Of a stretch of DNA of 36,075 nt, positions 16,231 to 22,704 are shown one piece after another. Below the pieces are notes generated by a model. That model had not been told where the DNA came from. It saw only the letters and a list, made by a program, of their open reading frames with translations, and ran no database searches. How positions within the stretch are numbered: position 1 is the stretch's first letter; every line of letters starts with the position of its first letter. This DNA is from Pseudomonas sp. (GTDB taxonomy: Bacteria > Pseudomonadota > Gammaproteobacteria > Pseudomonadales > Pseudomonadaceae), in NCBI GenBank assembly GCA_022448005.1, contig JAKUTK010000027.1, positions 25,628 through 61,702 of the forward strand. The letters run 5' to 3'. A program made the position numbers and the translations under genes.

Positions 16231-16361
16231 TCTTGAATCCCCAACAATGTCCACTAACGGACGGTTTCAACTGGTTTTATCTGACGTGCTACAGGGACGT
16301 CAGCGCGCGCAGCACGCCGGCTCGTACCTCGCCGTGCGTGCCAAGGACGCGCTGACGGTCT
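16231..16361. promoter_or_regulatory. Candidate phage replication origin
   Basis: This 131-bp gap between zot and rep is the only sizeable gap around the replication genes and is rich in nested inverted repeats. They are CTGACGT/ACGTCAG (16281-16287/16297-16303), CGTGCT/AGCACG (16285-16290/16311-16316) and CGTCAGCGCG/CGCGCTGACG (16298-16307/16348-16357). In Ff phages the origins and packaging hairpin also lie in the intergenic region beside the replication gene. Origin function is inferred. Confidence 0.55.
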
Positions 16362-17558
16362 TCACCACAGGAATTGCCCCTTCTCGTACGGCACGCGAGT
16401 GAAACGGGCCCTCTGGGTTTCGTTCTGGTCCTGGCGCGGTTGTGCTGCCAGCTGCGGAGCCGGTAGCTGGTTGTTTCGGTTCTGGTCCTGCATCGAGCCT
16501 CGGTCGGGCTTGGTCGGGTCGAAGTAGCCGTTCTGCACGACCGTCATGCAGAACTCGAACGACACCTCCAGCAACGTGCCTTGCTGGGTGTTGCAGCGGC
16601 AGCCGGTCAGCCCATCATCCGTATCGCCGATGCTCATTCGCCGTCGGTTGCGACTTATGAGGTCCCGGTCGGTCGTGGCGATGCAGACGGGCTTGGGGAA
16701 GGATTGCGGGGTGTTCAGCTGGTCATAGATCGGTGCTGAGCCGGGCACATCCTGAATCCGAGGCACACGCGACCCGAGGTACTGTTCGAGCGTTTGCGGC
16801 TGCTCTGCACCTTGCCCGCCGATGGGGTTGATGAAGGAGCCGACGACGCTTTTCGCCTGATCAACCATGCTTGCGGATTCAATCGGCGCGCCGATCTGGT
16901 CTGCTGCATCGGGCGCGGTCTTCTCTTGCTCATAGCGGGCATAAGCGCGATACACGAGAAACCCCGCCCCGATGATCACCGCCGCGGCCAACAGGAACTT
17001 GGTCGGCACCTTGGTCTGGAAGTGATGTTTGGCGTTCGTGCTGGTGTAGGCGCCGAAGTACTTCTTATCCAGGCGCAACGACTTCTTGTCCGCATCCTTG
17101 AAGCTGGATTTCACCTCAACTTTTTCCACCACCACTTCCGATTCGAAGCGCAGCAGTTGAGACGATTTAAAGACGCGCCAGTAGTGGATATGCGAGTTGC
17201 ACAGGCGGCGCAGGTGTACGTCGAGGTAGCGCGGGTCTTGGGTGACCAGATGCACTTCGTGGCCCTGGTGGCGCATGGTCTCGAAGCGGGTGATGTGTTC
17301 CGGTGGCCGCGCTCTTGGATCGCGTGAGCCAAACCAGCCTTGGGCCTCGTCGACCACGATGATCGCGTCGGCCGGCAGCTCGTACCACTTCTCAGGGTCA
17401 TCAAACACGAACCAGCTCGCCTTGAGCTGTTCGGGTTTGAGGCCGTTGATGTTGTGGTAATAGACGACGCGCCCTTGGGCATGGGCGCTCTGGTCGACTT
17501 CGCGGATGGTGTTGAGGGTCTTGCCGTGCCCCGGCTTACCCGTGCGGATAATGAGCAT
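16362..17558 (-). CDS. Zot/pI-like assembly ATPase
   Basis: The 398-residue protein is the inovirus morphogenesis protein pI (Zot family), an inner-membrane ATPase that extrudes the virion. It has a Walker A motif GKPGHGKT (residues 7-14), a Walker B IIVVDEA (66-72) followed by QGWFGSRDPR, and one membrane segment FLLAAAVIIGAGFLVYRAY (about 188-206), leaving about 190 residues in the periplasm. The ATG at 17558 is chosen because MLIIRTGKPGHGKT is the canonical N-terminus; it lies 4 bp after the stop of the pVI-like gene. Confidence 0.95.
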   Translation of the reverse strand: MLIIRTGKPGHGKTLNTIREVDQSAHAQGRVVYYHNINGLKPEQLKASWFVFDDPEKWYELPADAIIVVDEAQGWFGSRDPRARPPEHITRFETMRHQGHEVHLVTQDPRYLDVHLRRLCNSHIHYWRVFKSSQLLRFESEVVVEKVEVKSSFKDADKKSLRLDKKYFGAYTSTNAKHHFQTKVPTKFLLAAAVIIGAGFLVYRAYARYEQEKTAPDAADQIGAPIESASMVDQAKSVVGSFINPIGGQGAEQPQTLEQYLGSRVPRIQDVPGSAPIYDQLNTPQSFPKPVCIATTDRDLISRNRRRMSIGDTDDGLTGCRCNTQQGTLLEVSFEFCMTVVQNGYFDPTKPDRGSMQDQNRNNQLPAPQLAAQPRQDQNETQRARFTRVPYEKGQFLW

Positions 17559-17562
17559 GGCA

Positions 17563-17877
17563 TCAGGCCGTGAAGGTGGTGACGTTGCCGAGCTTGGTGC
17601 GGCGATCGGCAAGCTTGTCGATGCCGGTCAGCACCATCCGAGTAGTGATGGCGGCGAAGTACATGTTCAGCGCGACATCGATCTTTGCCAGCCCCAAGAC
17701 CATTTGAATCGACTGGGCGACGTTGCCCATGTTGGCGAGCATGTAGTCCTTCGCCTGGCCAATCACGAAGTTGATACCTAAGTAGCTGACCATGCCGATG
17801 CCAAGCACCCGGAGGACCATCATTACCAGCGGTTTGACGATCATTACGGCGAGTACAGCGAGGTAGTAGAAATGCAT
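17563..17877 (-). CDS. pVI-like minor coat protein (DUF2523-type)
   Basis: The 104-residue protein is strongly hydrophobic: MHFYYLAVLAVMIVKPLVMMVLRVLG, then a second segment and an amphipathic end. Size, hydropathy and position between the pIII-like gene and zot match the inovirus DUF2523/pVI protein that ends the virion with pIII. The ATG at 17877 overlaps the stop of the upstream gene by one base (TGATG). The longer frame upstream is only the shadow of the pIII C-terminus. Confidence 0.85.
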   Translation of the reverse strand: MHFYYLAVLAVMIVKPLVMMVLRVLGIGMVSYLGINFVIGQAKDYMLANMGNVAQSIQMVLGLAKIDVALNMYFAAITTRMVLTGIDKLADRRTKLGNVTTFTA

Positions 17878-19280
17878 CAGGCACCTCCAAAGGCGCGGCC
17901 CACGTAGACGGCGCAGAACATTGCGGTGAAGGCCACGATCAGCCAGGACATGTCCGTGGCCGCCTGGCACAGGGGTTCGTACTTGATTTGCAGGGTGCGG
18001 CCACCGTTGGAACGGAGGCTCATGCTCTCGGGCGAGGGGCAACCGGCAGGCAGGAAGCGACCGGCGCTGTTGATGAAGCTGGGCGCGTTGACCTCGGCTT
18101 CTTTCAGCTCGAACTGTTCGCCCTGGAATAGCCCTTCGATATCGCTCTTCTTCTTATCGAAATCGGCCTGTTCTTCGGCGTGGCAACGCAGCTCTTTTTG
18201 CTGCTTGAGGATGGCGCACTGGACGGCATCGCCTTCGCAGGTAAGCGCAGCGGTGCAGACTTCACCGCCCACCGATGAAGTGGGTTCTTCTTCCTCGGGA
18301 TCGCCTTCATCCCCCGAGCCGTTGCCATCCCCATCGCCGCTTCCATCGCCATCACCCGAGCCATCACCATCGCCGTCTCCACTGCCGTCACCGGAACCAT
18401 CCCCCGAGCCATCACCGGAACCGCCACCACCGCCCGAGCCGCCACCACCAGAACCATCGCCGGGATCAGTGGGATCAGTGGGATCGGTTGGATCTGTTGG
18501 GTCGGTCGGGTCCGTGGGATCTGTAGGATCGGTGGGATCAGGCGGCAATGAGCAGAAGGTGCCATTCCAGACATAGCCGGTCGGGCAGTTGTTGTCGGGA
18601 TCTGGTGGCGGTGTGTCGTCAGGATCCTGCGTATCGCCTTGAGTTGGATTGCCGGGGGCCTGATAAGGCGACTCACCGCCCGTGCATTGCAGCCCCGCGC
18701 TTTTGTAGGTGTAAACACCAAACACACCGGCAGGCGAACCGCTTTTATAGGCGTAGACGTTCGAAGGGGCGGTAAAGGAAAAAGCGTAAGCGCAGGAGTT
18801 AGCGCAGATGGATCCAGGCGGGTCGATGGTCGGCTGACCGACTGCCGACTTCATCAGATGTTCATGCGTGGTTTCCGCGCCGTTCAGGTGCTCGCACGGG
18901 TTCGGCTCAGGATCAGGAGGGCCGGGCACACACCCACCCGTCGATGGGTCATATACGTTGCCCGCCCCGCATGAATCACCACCGCGATAAATTATATAGG
19001 TGCTGACGTTCGTGTCTGATGGCTGCGATGCATTTCGGCAACGCGCTTCGGATTCACTAACAAACGTAACGACGTTCGTCATATGGGTGTCCATAGGACG
19101 CCAGGAGGGAATGGCAAAACCTCTTTTATAGTGCTGGCAGACAGCTTCGGGGCTTGGGAACTGCTCGTTGTAACCGTTTCGAAACCAGTAATAGTCAGCT
19201 GAAAAAGCCGTGCTGGATGCAGCTGAAAAGAGAAGCCCAACCAGCAAGCTGCGCAAGAACAAAACAAGCTTCCGGTTCAT
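17877..19280 (-). CDS. pIII-like adsorption protein
   Basis: The 467-residue protein has a signal peptide (MNRKLVLFLRSLLVGLLF, probable cleavage after AFSA) and a Cys-rich N-terminal receptor-binding part up to about residue 240. It continues with eight DPT tripeptides (about 247-272), a long Gly/Ser/Asp linker (about 273-330), a second Cys-containing domain and a C-terminal membrane anchor (MSWLIVAFTAMFCAVYVG). This is the architecture of filamentous-phage pIII, which binds pili and then the Tol system. The ATG at 19280 is set by the signal peptide. Sequence of the N-domain is likely phage- and host-specific. Confidence 0.9.
   Translation of the reverse strand: MNRKLVLFLRSLLVGLLFSAASSTAFSADYYWFRNGYNEQFPSPEAVCQHYKRGFAIPSWRPMDTHMTNVVTFVSESEARCRNASQPSDTNVSTYIIYRGGDSCGAGNVYDPSTGGCVPGPPDPEPNPCEHLNGAETTHEHLMKSAVGQPTIDPPGSICANSCAYAFSFTAPSNVYAYKSGSPAGVFGVYTYKSAGLQCTGGESPYQAPGNPTQGDTQDPDDTPPPDPDNNCPTGYVWNGTFCSLPPDPTDPTDPTDPTDPTDPTDPTDPTDPGDGSGGGGSGGGGGSGDGSGDGSGDGSGDGDGDGSGDGDGSGDGDGNGSGDEGDPEEEEPTSSVGGEVCTAALTCEGDAVQCAILKQQKELRCHAEEQADFDKKKSDIEGLFQGEQFELKEAEVNAPSFINSAGRFLPAGCPSPESMSLRSNGGRTLQIKYEPLCQAATDMSWLIVAFTAMFCAVYVGRAFGGA
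18464..18540. repeat. 9-bp tandem repeat coding DPT units in pIII
   Basis: About eight tandem 9-bp units of the type GGATCAGTG (plus strand), with third-base variation, encode Asp-Pro-Thr repeats in the pIII linker. Next to it (18289-18463) lies a Gly/Ser/Asp low-complexity tract. Unit number could vary by slippage. Confidence 0.85.
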
Positions 19281-19282
19281 CT

Positions 19283-19354
19283 CTACACCCGCCCAAAAAA
19301 CACGAGATAGAACGCCAGGGTGGTCAGGATCAGGACGTACAGTTGGTAGCTCAT
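19283..19354 (-). CDS. 23-residue membrane peptide, candidate minor tip coat protein
   Basis: A complete small frame runs ATG at 19354 to TAG at 19283: 23 residues, MSYQLYVLILTTLAFYLVFF ending GRV. It is almost entirely one membrane segment with a basic end, the style of the Ff tip proteins pVII (33 aa) and pIX (32 aa). A GAGGGA ribosome site lies 6 bp before the ATG. It is between the terminator after the major coat gene and the pIII-like gene, and its stop is 2 bp before the pIII start, so the two are probably coupled. Function is inferred from size, hydropathy and place. Confidence 0.72.
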   Translation of the reverse strand: MSYQLYVLILTTLAFYLVFFGRV

Positions 19355-19373
19355 TGGCGTTCCCTCGGAAGTG

Positions 19374-19397
19374 AAAAACCCCGCCGGAGCGGGGTTT
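19374..19397 (-). terminator. Intrinsic terminator after the major coat gene
   Basis: A 9-bp stem (AAACCCCGC/GCGGGGTTT, 19376-19397) with a 4-base loop is followed on the minus strand by a run of five Ts. It sits 34 bp after the coat gene, where filamentous phages place the strong central terminator that keeps coat transcripts abundant and downstream structural genes low. Confidence 0.9.
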
Positions 19398-19431
19398 GTT
19401 TGCTTCGGCACGTGCGGTGCGCAACCCCGGC

Positions 19432-19641
19432 TTACAGGGCGCGGCGCATGTACTTGAACGCCATCGCGGCGATGATCACGGCGAAGACGGCCCAGCCGAT
19501 GGTGCCGACATCGGTGCCAGCCTCATCGAGTGCGCCGGTCGCTTCCGGGGGAACGGCTGCGTAGACGGTGCCAGCCAGGGTGGAGAGCGCGGCAGCAGCG
19601 CCAACGCCGATTTTCTTGATGAAGTGCTTGTTCAGTTGCAT
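19432..19641 (-). CDS. Major coat protein (pVIII-like)
   Basis: The 69-residue precursor has a basic start (MQLNKHFIKK), a hydrophobic signal ending TVYA, and a mature part of about 40 residues. That part has an acidic head (EATGALDEAGTD), a membrane helix (GWAVFAVIIAAMAF) and a basic tail (KYMRRAL) that would contact DNA. This is the classical inovirus major coat layout. It is followed by an intrinsic terminator and preceded by a small membrane protein gene. Confidence 0.93.
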   Translation of the reverse strand: MQLNKHFIKKIGVGAAAALSTLAGTVYAAVPPEATGALDEAGTDVGTIGWAVFAVIIAAMAFKYMRRAL

Positions 19642-19651
19642 GGGTGATACC

Positions 19652-19867
19652 TCACTGTTTCAGGACTTTTTTGAGGACCAGAAAACCGAACACGGTGGCA
19701 AAGAGCACGATGGCTTCTGCCTGGAGTTCGGAGACCTGTTCCCAGGACAGTGCAGCGCCGTAGAGGCTCTGCATTTCCTCGACCGTGAGGGCAACCAGCG
19801 ACCCGGAGCAGACGGGCGTACCGTCAGCGCCTTGCAGCCAGTCACCGTCACAGGCGAGGAAATTCAT
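19652..19867 (-). CDS. Small inovirus membrane protein
   Basis: The 71-residue protein has an N-terminal part with two cysteines (CDGDWLQG and PVCSGSL), an amphipathic helix (TVEEMQSLYGAALSWEQVSELQ) and a C-terminal membrane helix with a basic end (AIVLFATVFGFLVLKKVLKQ). It overlaps the upstream zinc-ribbon gene by ATGA and ends 10 bp before the coat gene. Proteins of this kind precede the coat gene in Pf-like phages; a minor virion role is likely but not shown. Confidence 0.75.
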   Translation of the reverse strand: MNFLACDGDWLQGADGTPVCSGSLVALTVEEMQSLYGAALSWEQVSELQAEAIVLFATVFGFLVLKKVLKQ

Positions 19868-20043
19868 GCACCGGCCTCGATGAGATCGGCGGCTTGTTCG
19901 AGGGGTTCGCAGTCGGGGCAGACGGCGAAATGAGGCGGCAACCGCAGATCGGGCAGCAGATCGCTTTGCGGTGCAGGTAGGCTCATGAGCTTGCCCATGT
20001 CGTTGCCGCAGCAGTCGCAGATAACGCGGTCACCCATCAGCAT
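19864..20043 (-). CDS. 59-residue zinc-ribbon-like protein
   Basis: A complete small frame starts at the ATG at 20043 and ends TGA at 19864. Two Cys pairs, VICDCCGND near residues 8-16 and VCPDC near residues 42-46, suggest a small zinc ribbon. A GGGGAGGGG ribosome site precedes it, and the stop overlaps the next ATG (ATGA). It lies between the ssDNA-binding and membrane protein genes, so it is part of the phage operon. Its function is unknown; a regulatory or DNA/RNA-binding role is possible. Confidence 0.75.
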   Translation of the reverse strand: MLMGDRVICDCCGNDMGKLMSLPAPQSDLLPDLRLPPHFAVCPDCEPLEQAADLIEAGA

Positions 20044-20058
20044 GGTCCGCCCCTCCCC

Positions 20059-20421
20059 TTAGTTGGCTTTGGCCGGGTCGGCTGGCTTGGCCGGGTTCGG
20101 CTGGGCAGCGGCACGGGATGGTTCGGTGGTGTTGCGTGGCTTCACGGCTTCGAGTTGCAGGGCTAGGTTCTTGCCCTTGTTCTGGCCACCACGGGCAATC
20201 TCGAAGTGGATGCGCACCAGTTGCAGCGGCTCGAAGTGGGCACCGGCTGCGAAGATTTCATCGGCTACTTCGTCCGCTGCTGCCATGCCGATGATGGAAA
20301 GGCCGTGTTCGGTCTTGCCGTCTGGTTCGTCGCCGTAGAAGACCTTGATGTACTTCTGGCCCGCTTCACCGTCGAAGCGTTGAGTGCCGAGAAATGCAAC
20401 TTCCATAGTCGAACGTGCCAT
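20059..20421 (-). CDS. Single-stranded DNA-binding protein (pV-like)
   Basis: The 120-residue protein occupies the gene V position. A beta-rich core with FLGTQRFDGEAGQKYIKVFYGDE is followed by an acidic region and a Pro/Ala/Lys-rich tail (EPSRAAAQPNPAKPADPAK), like Pf-type ssDNA-binding proteins that coat the single-stranded genome before assembly. An AGAGAGGAAA ribosome site precedes the ATG. The call relies on position, size and the low-complexity tail; direct homology is not proven. Confidence 0.7.
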   Translation of the reverse strand: MARSTMEVAFLGTQRFDGEAGQKYIKVFYGDEPDGKTEHGLSIIGMAAADEVADEIFAAGAHFEPLQLVRIHFEIARGGQNKGKNLALQLEAVKPRNTTEPSRAAAQPNPAKPADPAKAN

Positions 20422-20540
20422 CTGTTTTTCCTCTCTCTAGTTGCGCTTAATTGCGCTGCTTTGCTTTCTGCAGGCCGAGCGATCCCAAGCAGGCGAACTT
20501 TCAAAAATCGCCACTGCTGGTTTGTTACTTGGCCTACTGG

Positions 20541-20942
20541 TTAAAACTTCGCGTTGCGGTTGCCTGTTAGTTGGTTAACACCAAGGGCTTTGCCCTTGTC
20601 ATCCCACTCTTGCCGCCGAGGGCTCGGGAGCGCGGGGCGGAGAAGCTGCCCCACACTCACGAGCGAAGGCTTTTCTGTTTGTGCAGGGTCAAGGGTGCGC
20701 TCCGCCCGTGCTTCCGTTCGCCGGATCGGTGAAGCGTGATCCGACGAGCCGGGAGCGCGGCCCTGGACCTGTTCAGCCTCGGTGTCGGTTGTTGCCGCGG
20801 GAACGCTGTCGGGCTTGGTTCCGTCGCGGTGCTCGCTGATCTTCATCGCCAACCAGGGGAAGCCGAAGATCACCACCGCGAGCAATGCGATGGGCAGATA
20901 GACACGCCAGAAGAAGTCAGCGTGTGGGTCTTGATTAGCCAC
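20541..20942 (-). CDS. Phage membrane protein with disordered tail
   Basis: The 133-residue protein begins at a GTG (20942) with GGAGG 8 bp upstream. Residues about 11-33 ([23 protein letters not shown]) are one membrane segment; the remaining 100 residues are polar, rich in Pro, Ala and charged residues, and probably disordered. It follows the Cys-rich gene by 3 bp. Similar small membrane proteins occur in this operon position in Pf-like phages. I do not recognise a function. Confidence 0.65.
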   Translation of the reverse strand: MANQDPHADFFWRVYLPIALLAVVIFGFPWLAMKISEHRDGTKPDSVPAATTDTEAEQVQGRAPGSSDHASPIRRTEARAERTLDPAQTEKPSLVSVGQLLRPALPSPRRQEWDDKGKALGVNQLTGNRNAKF

Positions 20943-20945
20943 GGC

Positions 20946-21281
20946 TTAGGCCTCCAGCTCGAACGGTTCGTGGATCGGCACGTAGGGCGTGGGTTTGCCG
21001 GTATCGAACACAACGCTCCAATACTTCGGCGGTCGGGCGGGTGGCGTGTGTTTCTCGCAGGTAGAGGCCGGTATCACCGCCCATTCCGAGGCGAGGACTG
21101 TCCAGACACCAGCGATCTTGCCCATCCTTATTGTGCGAATCGGCTGCACAGACGCGGGGCGGCATTGGGCGCAGGGTGTGGACCGGGAGCGAACGGGTTT
21201 CGCCACTTCGCGACCGGACCAGCAGACAGAGCAGCCGCAGTCCTCGGGGTGCGGCAGGCGCATATAGGTCGACAAGCTCAT
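20946..21281 (-). CDS. Cys-rich phage protein of unknown function
   Basis: The 111-residue protein has several Cys pairs (CGCSVC near residue 15, CAQC near 37, and one CEKH near 74), suggesting metal binding. GAGGGG lies 7 bp before the ATG at 21281, and the stop is 3 bp before the next gene. A second frame open from 21324 overlaps it. Its first 16 codons begin with an ATGA overlap with the upstream gene, but the rest has the look of a shadow. I therefore prefer the Cys-rich frame. Confidence 0.6.
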   Translation of the reverse strand: MSLSTYMRLPHPEDCGCSVCWSGREVAKPVRSRSTPCAQCRPASVQPIRTIRMGKIAGVWTVLASEWAVIPASTCEKHTPPARPPKYWSVVFDTGKPTPYVPIHEPFELEA

Positions 21282-21320
21282 ACGTCATCCCCTCGGCTGG
21301 CTTTCCGTAGGCGGCGCGGA

Positions 21321-21536
21321 TCATGTGTCCCACTCCTTTTCCATGAGCTGCTTGGTCAAGAGCACCACGTTGACCATCACGTATTTGCCGACCTTGTGAG
21401 ACGGGATGTAGCCGTTGCGAATCCAGCCCCACACCACGTCGTGTTCGTCTGCCATGCGTATCCAGTCCGCGAACTGACGCCACGGCATCACTGGCGGCGC
21501 GTTGTGTAGGTCTATCGGCGGTAGGTTTCCTTCCAT
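21321..21536 (-). CDS. Excisionase-like DNA-binding protein
   Basis: The 71-residue protein has a MerR/excisionase-like winged-helix pattern: MPWRQFADWIRMADEHDVVWGWIRNGYIPSHKVGKYVMVNVVLLTKQL. It is the first gene of the minus-strand phage operon, directly below the operator region and divergent from the repressor. That is where Pf phages place their small Xis/activator protein. It probably promotes excision and/or activates the operon; this is inferred from context. Confidence 0.75.
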   Translation of the reverse strand: MEGNLPPIDLHNAPPVMPWRQFADWIRMADEHDVVWGWIRNGYIPSHKVGKYVMVNVVLLTKQLMEKEWDT

Positions 21537-21651
21537 GTCCTTGGCCTTTGTTGCACTATGTTGGTCTTTATTAGCAGAGCTAATGCTTGCGTAACATTTA
21601 CTCTTGCGTAAAAGTTACACCTCTTTTGGCCATGCGTAAATGTTACGCATC
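21537..21651. promoter_or_regulatory. Phage switch region with three 17-bp operators
   Basis: Three copies of TGCGTAA-N3-TTAcgca lie here: 21588-21604 (TGCGTAACATTTACTCT), 21605-21621 (TGCGTAAAAGTTACACC) and 21633-21649. The third is a perfect palindrome within ATGCGTAAATGTTACGCAT (21632-21650). The first two abut and the third is 11 bp further. A plausible plus-strand promoter uses TTGCGT (21587) and TAAAAG (21609). On the minus strand TTACGC and TAATAA lie close together. The repressor would thus cover both divergent promoters. Confidence 0.72.
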
Positions 21652-21936
21652 ATGAATTGTTTCTATATGGATTCAGTCCGAGATAGAGCGCTTCGATTGA
21701 TACGGGTTATCGGTCCGAAGCGGCTGAGCGAGAAGGGCGGCAAGAACTACGACCGCTGGCGAAACATCAGCAGCGAAAAAATACGTATTGGGACGGAAGA
21801 GATCGGCATCCTTGCAGACTCCTTTCCGGAGTACGCGCTTTGGCTCGTCAGTGGTCGGGTCGAGCCGGAACATGGGCACCGAAGCCCCGAATACGACGAG
21901 GCCAACCGAAACTTGCCCAGTCAAAGCGCGGGATAG
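21652..21936 (+). CDS. Phage repressor-like HTH protein
   Basis: The protein of about 94 residues has a helix-turn-helix-like pattern RDRALRLIRVIGPKRLSEKGGKNYDRWRNISSEKIRIGTEEIGILADSFPEYALWLVSG, seen in small phage and plasmid regulators. It is transcribed away from the excisionase-like gene and lies just past three palindromic sites, so it is the likely lysogeny repressor (C/Pf-r-like). The start could be 21652 or 21667. An ATG at 21640 is less likely because it lies in the third operator. Confidence 0.72.
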   Translation: MNCFYMDSVRDRALRLIRVIGPKRLSEKGGKNYDRWRNISSEKIRIGTEEIGILADSFPEYALWLVSGRVEPEHGHRSPEYDEANRNLPSQSAG

Positions 21937-21994
21937 CGATCACAACGGAAGTGACTAGGCGCTGGTACGCCCGAAGGACAGGGAAGGGAAGGGA

Positions 21995-22666
21995 ATGAAA
22001 GCTAATAGGGACGACATGCCAGAGTATCTACGCCCCAGAAAAAAAGCCGGTCCGTGGCGCTTTTTAGCGTTGCTCGGAATAGGCTCCGCAATTTTCTGGG
22101 TGCTGTCGGTGATGTTCGGCAAGCAAATTGTCATTGACATCGATCAGATTAAGAACGCAATCAGGTTCACGGACAAGCCCGTATTCATATCCGAGCCTGA
22201 ACCCTTGCAGGCGCCACTCTATACAGAGCGGCAAGGCAACGCCCATCGCAAAGCGGCTGCGCTTGCTGAGATGCTTGAAAGATCTTCTGAGGAACAACCG
22301 GCTGTCCGGCAAACGTCCTTCAACGCTCAGAACTATCAGCCAACCGGCGCGATTAACACTATGCCGGCCCCAAAGCCGACGCTATACGCGTCGACTGCAA
22401 AAGCGCAGCGGGTGCAGCACAAGCCAGTATTACAGACCGGCTATTGGACCTGGACGGGCGCAGATAGGAAGAAGACTCGACACAAGATCCAATGGCAAAC
22501 AATAAACGGCTGGATTGAATACCACACCGTCTGCCAGAACGAGCGACGTGGATCACTCGAATATCGAGATTGCCGGAAAGCTGCCAAACAATACTTCGTA
22601 CATCGCTGCCGAACCGAGAAGCGTAAGGCCTTCTGTGCCGCTGAGAATAATTACAATCCGCTATGA
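21995..22666 (+). CDS. Single-pass membrane protein, phage cargo
   Basis: The 223-residue protein has a basic cytoplasmic N-terminus (RPRKKAGPWR), a membrane segment at about residues 24-43 (LALLGIGSAIFWVLSVMFG), a long polar linker, and a C-terminal domain of about 75 residues. That domain is rich in basic and aromatic residues, with four cysteines (CQNERRGSLEYRDC, then HRC and FCAAEN) that could form disulfides in the periplasm. A purine-rich GGGAAGGGA lies before the ATG. It is the first of three plus-strand genes beyond the repressor. I do not recognise the family. Confidence 0.68.
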   Translation: MKANRDDMPEYLRPRKKAGPWRFLALLGIGSAIFWVLSVMFGKQIVIDIDQIKNAIRFTDKPVFISEPEPLQAPLYTERQGNAHRKAAALAEMLERSSEEQPAVRQTSFNAQNYQPTGAINTMPAPKPTLYASTAKAQRVQHKPVLQTGYWTWTGADRKKTRHKIQWQTINGWIEYHTVCQNERRGSLEYRDCRKAAKQYFVHRCRTEKRKAFCAAENNYNPL

Positions 22667-22704
22667 GTTTGCGGTGTCAGGGTATCCCGTAAGCTTAGGA
22701 AGAG

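Noticed and set aside
18464-18540. CRISPR-like short repeats
   Set aside because: The units are contiguous 9-mers without spacers and encode DPT in frame within pIII.
20736-21509. 257-residue plus-strand open frame in the phage
   Set aside because: It runs antisense to three minus-strand phage genes with good ribosome sites and has shadow-like composition.
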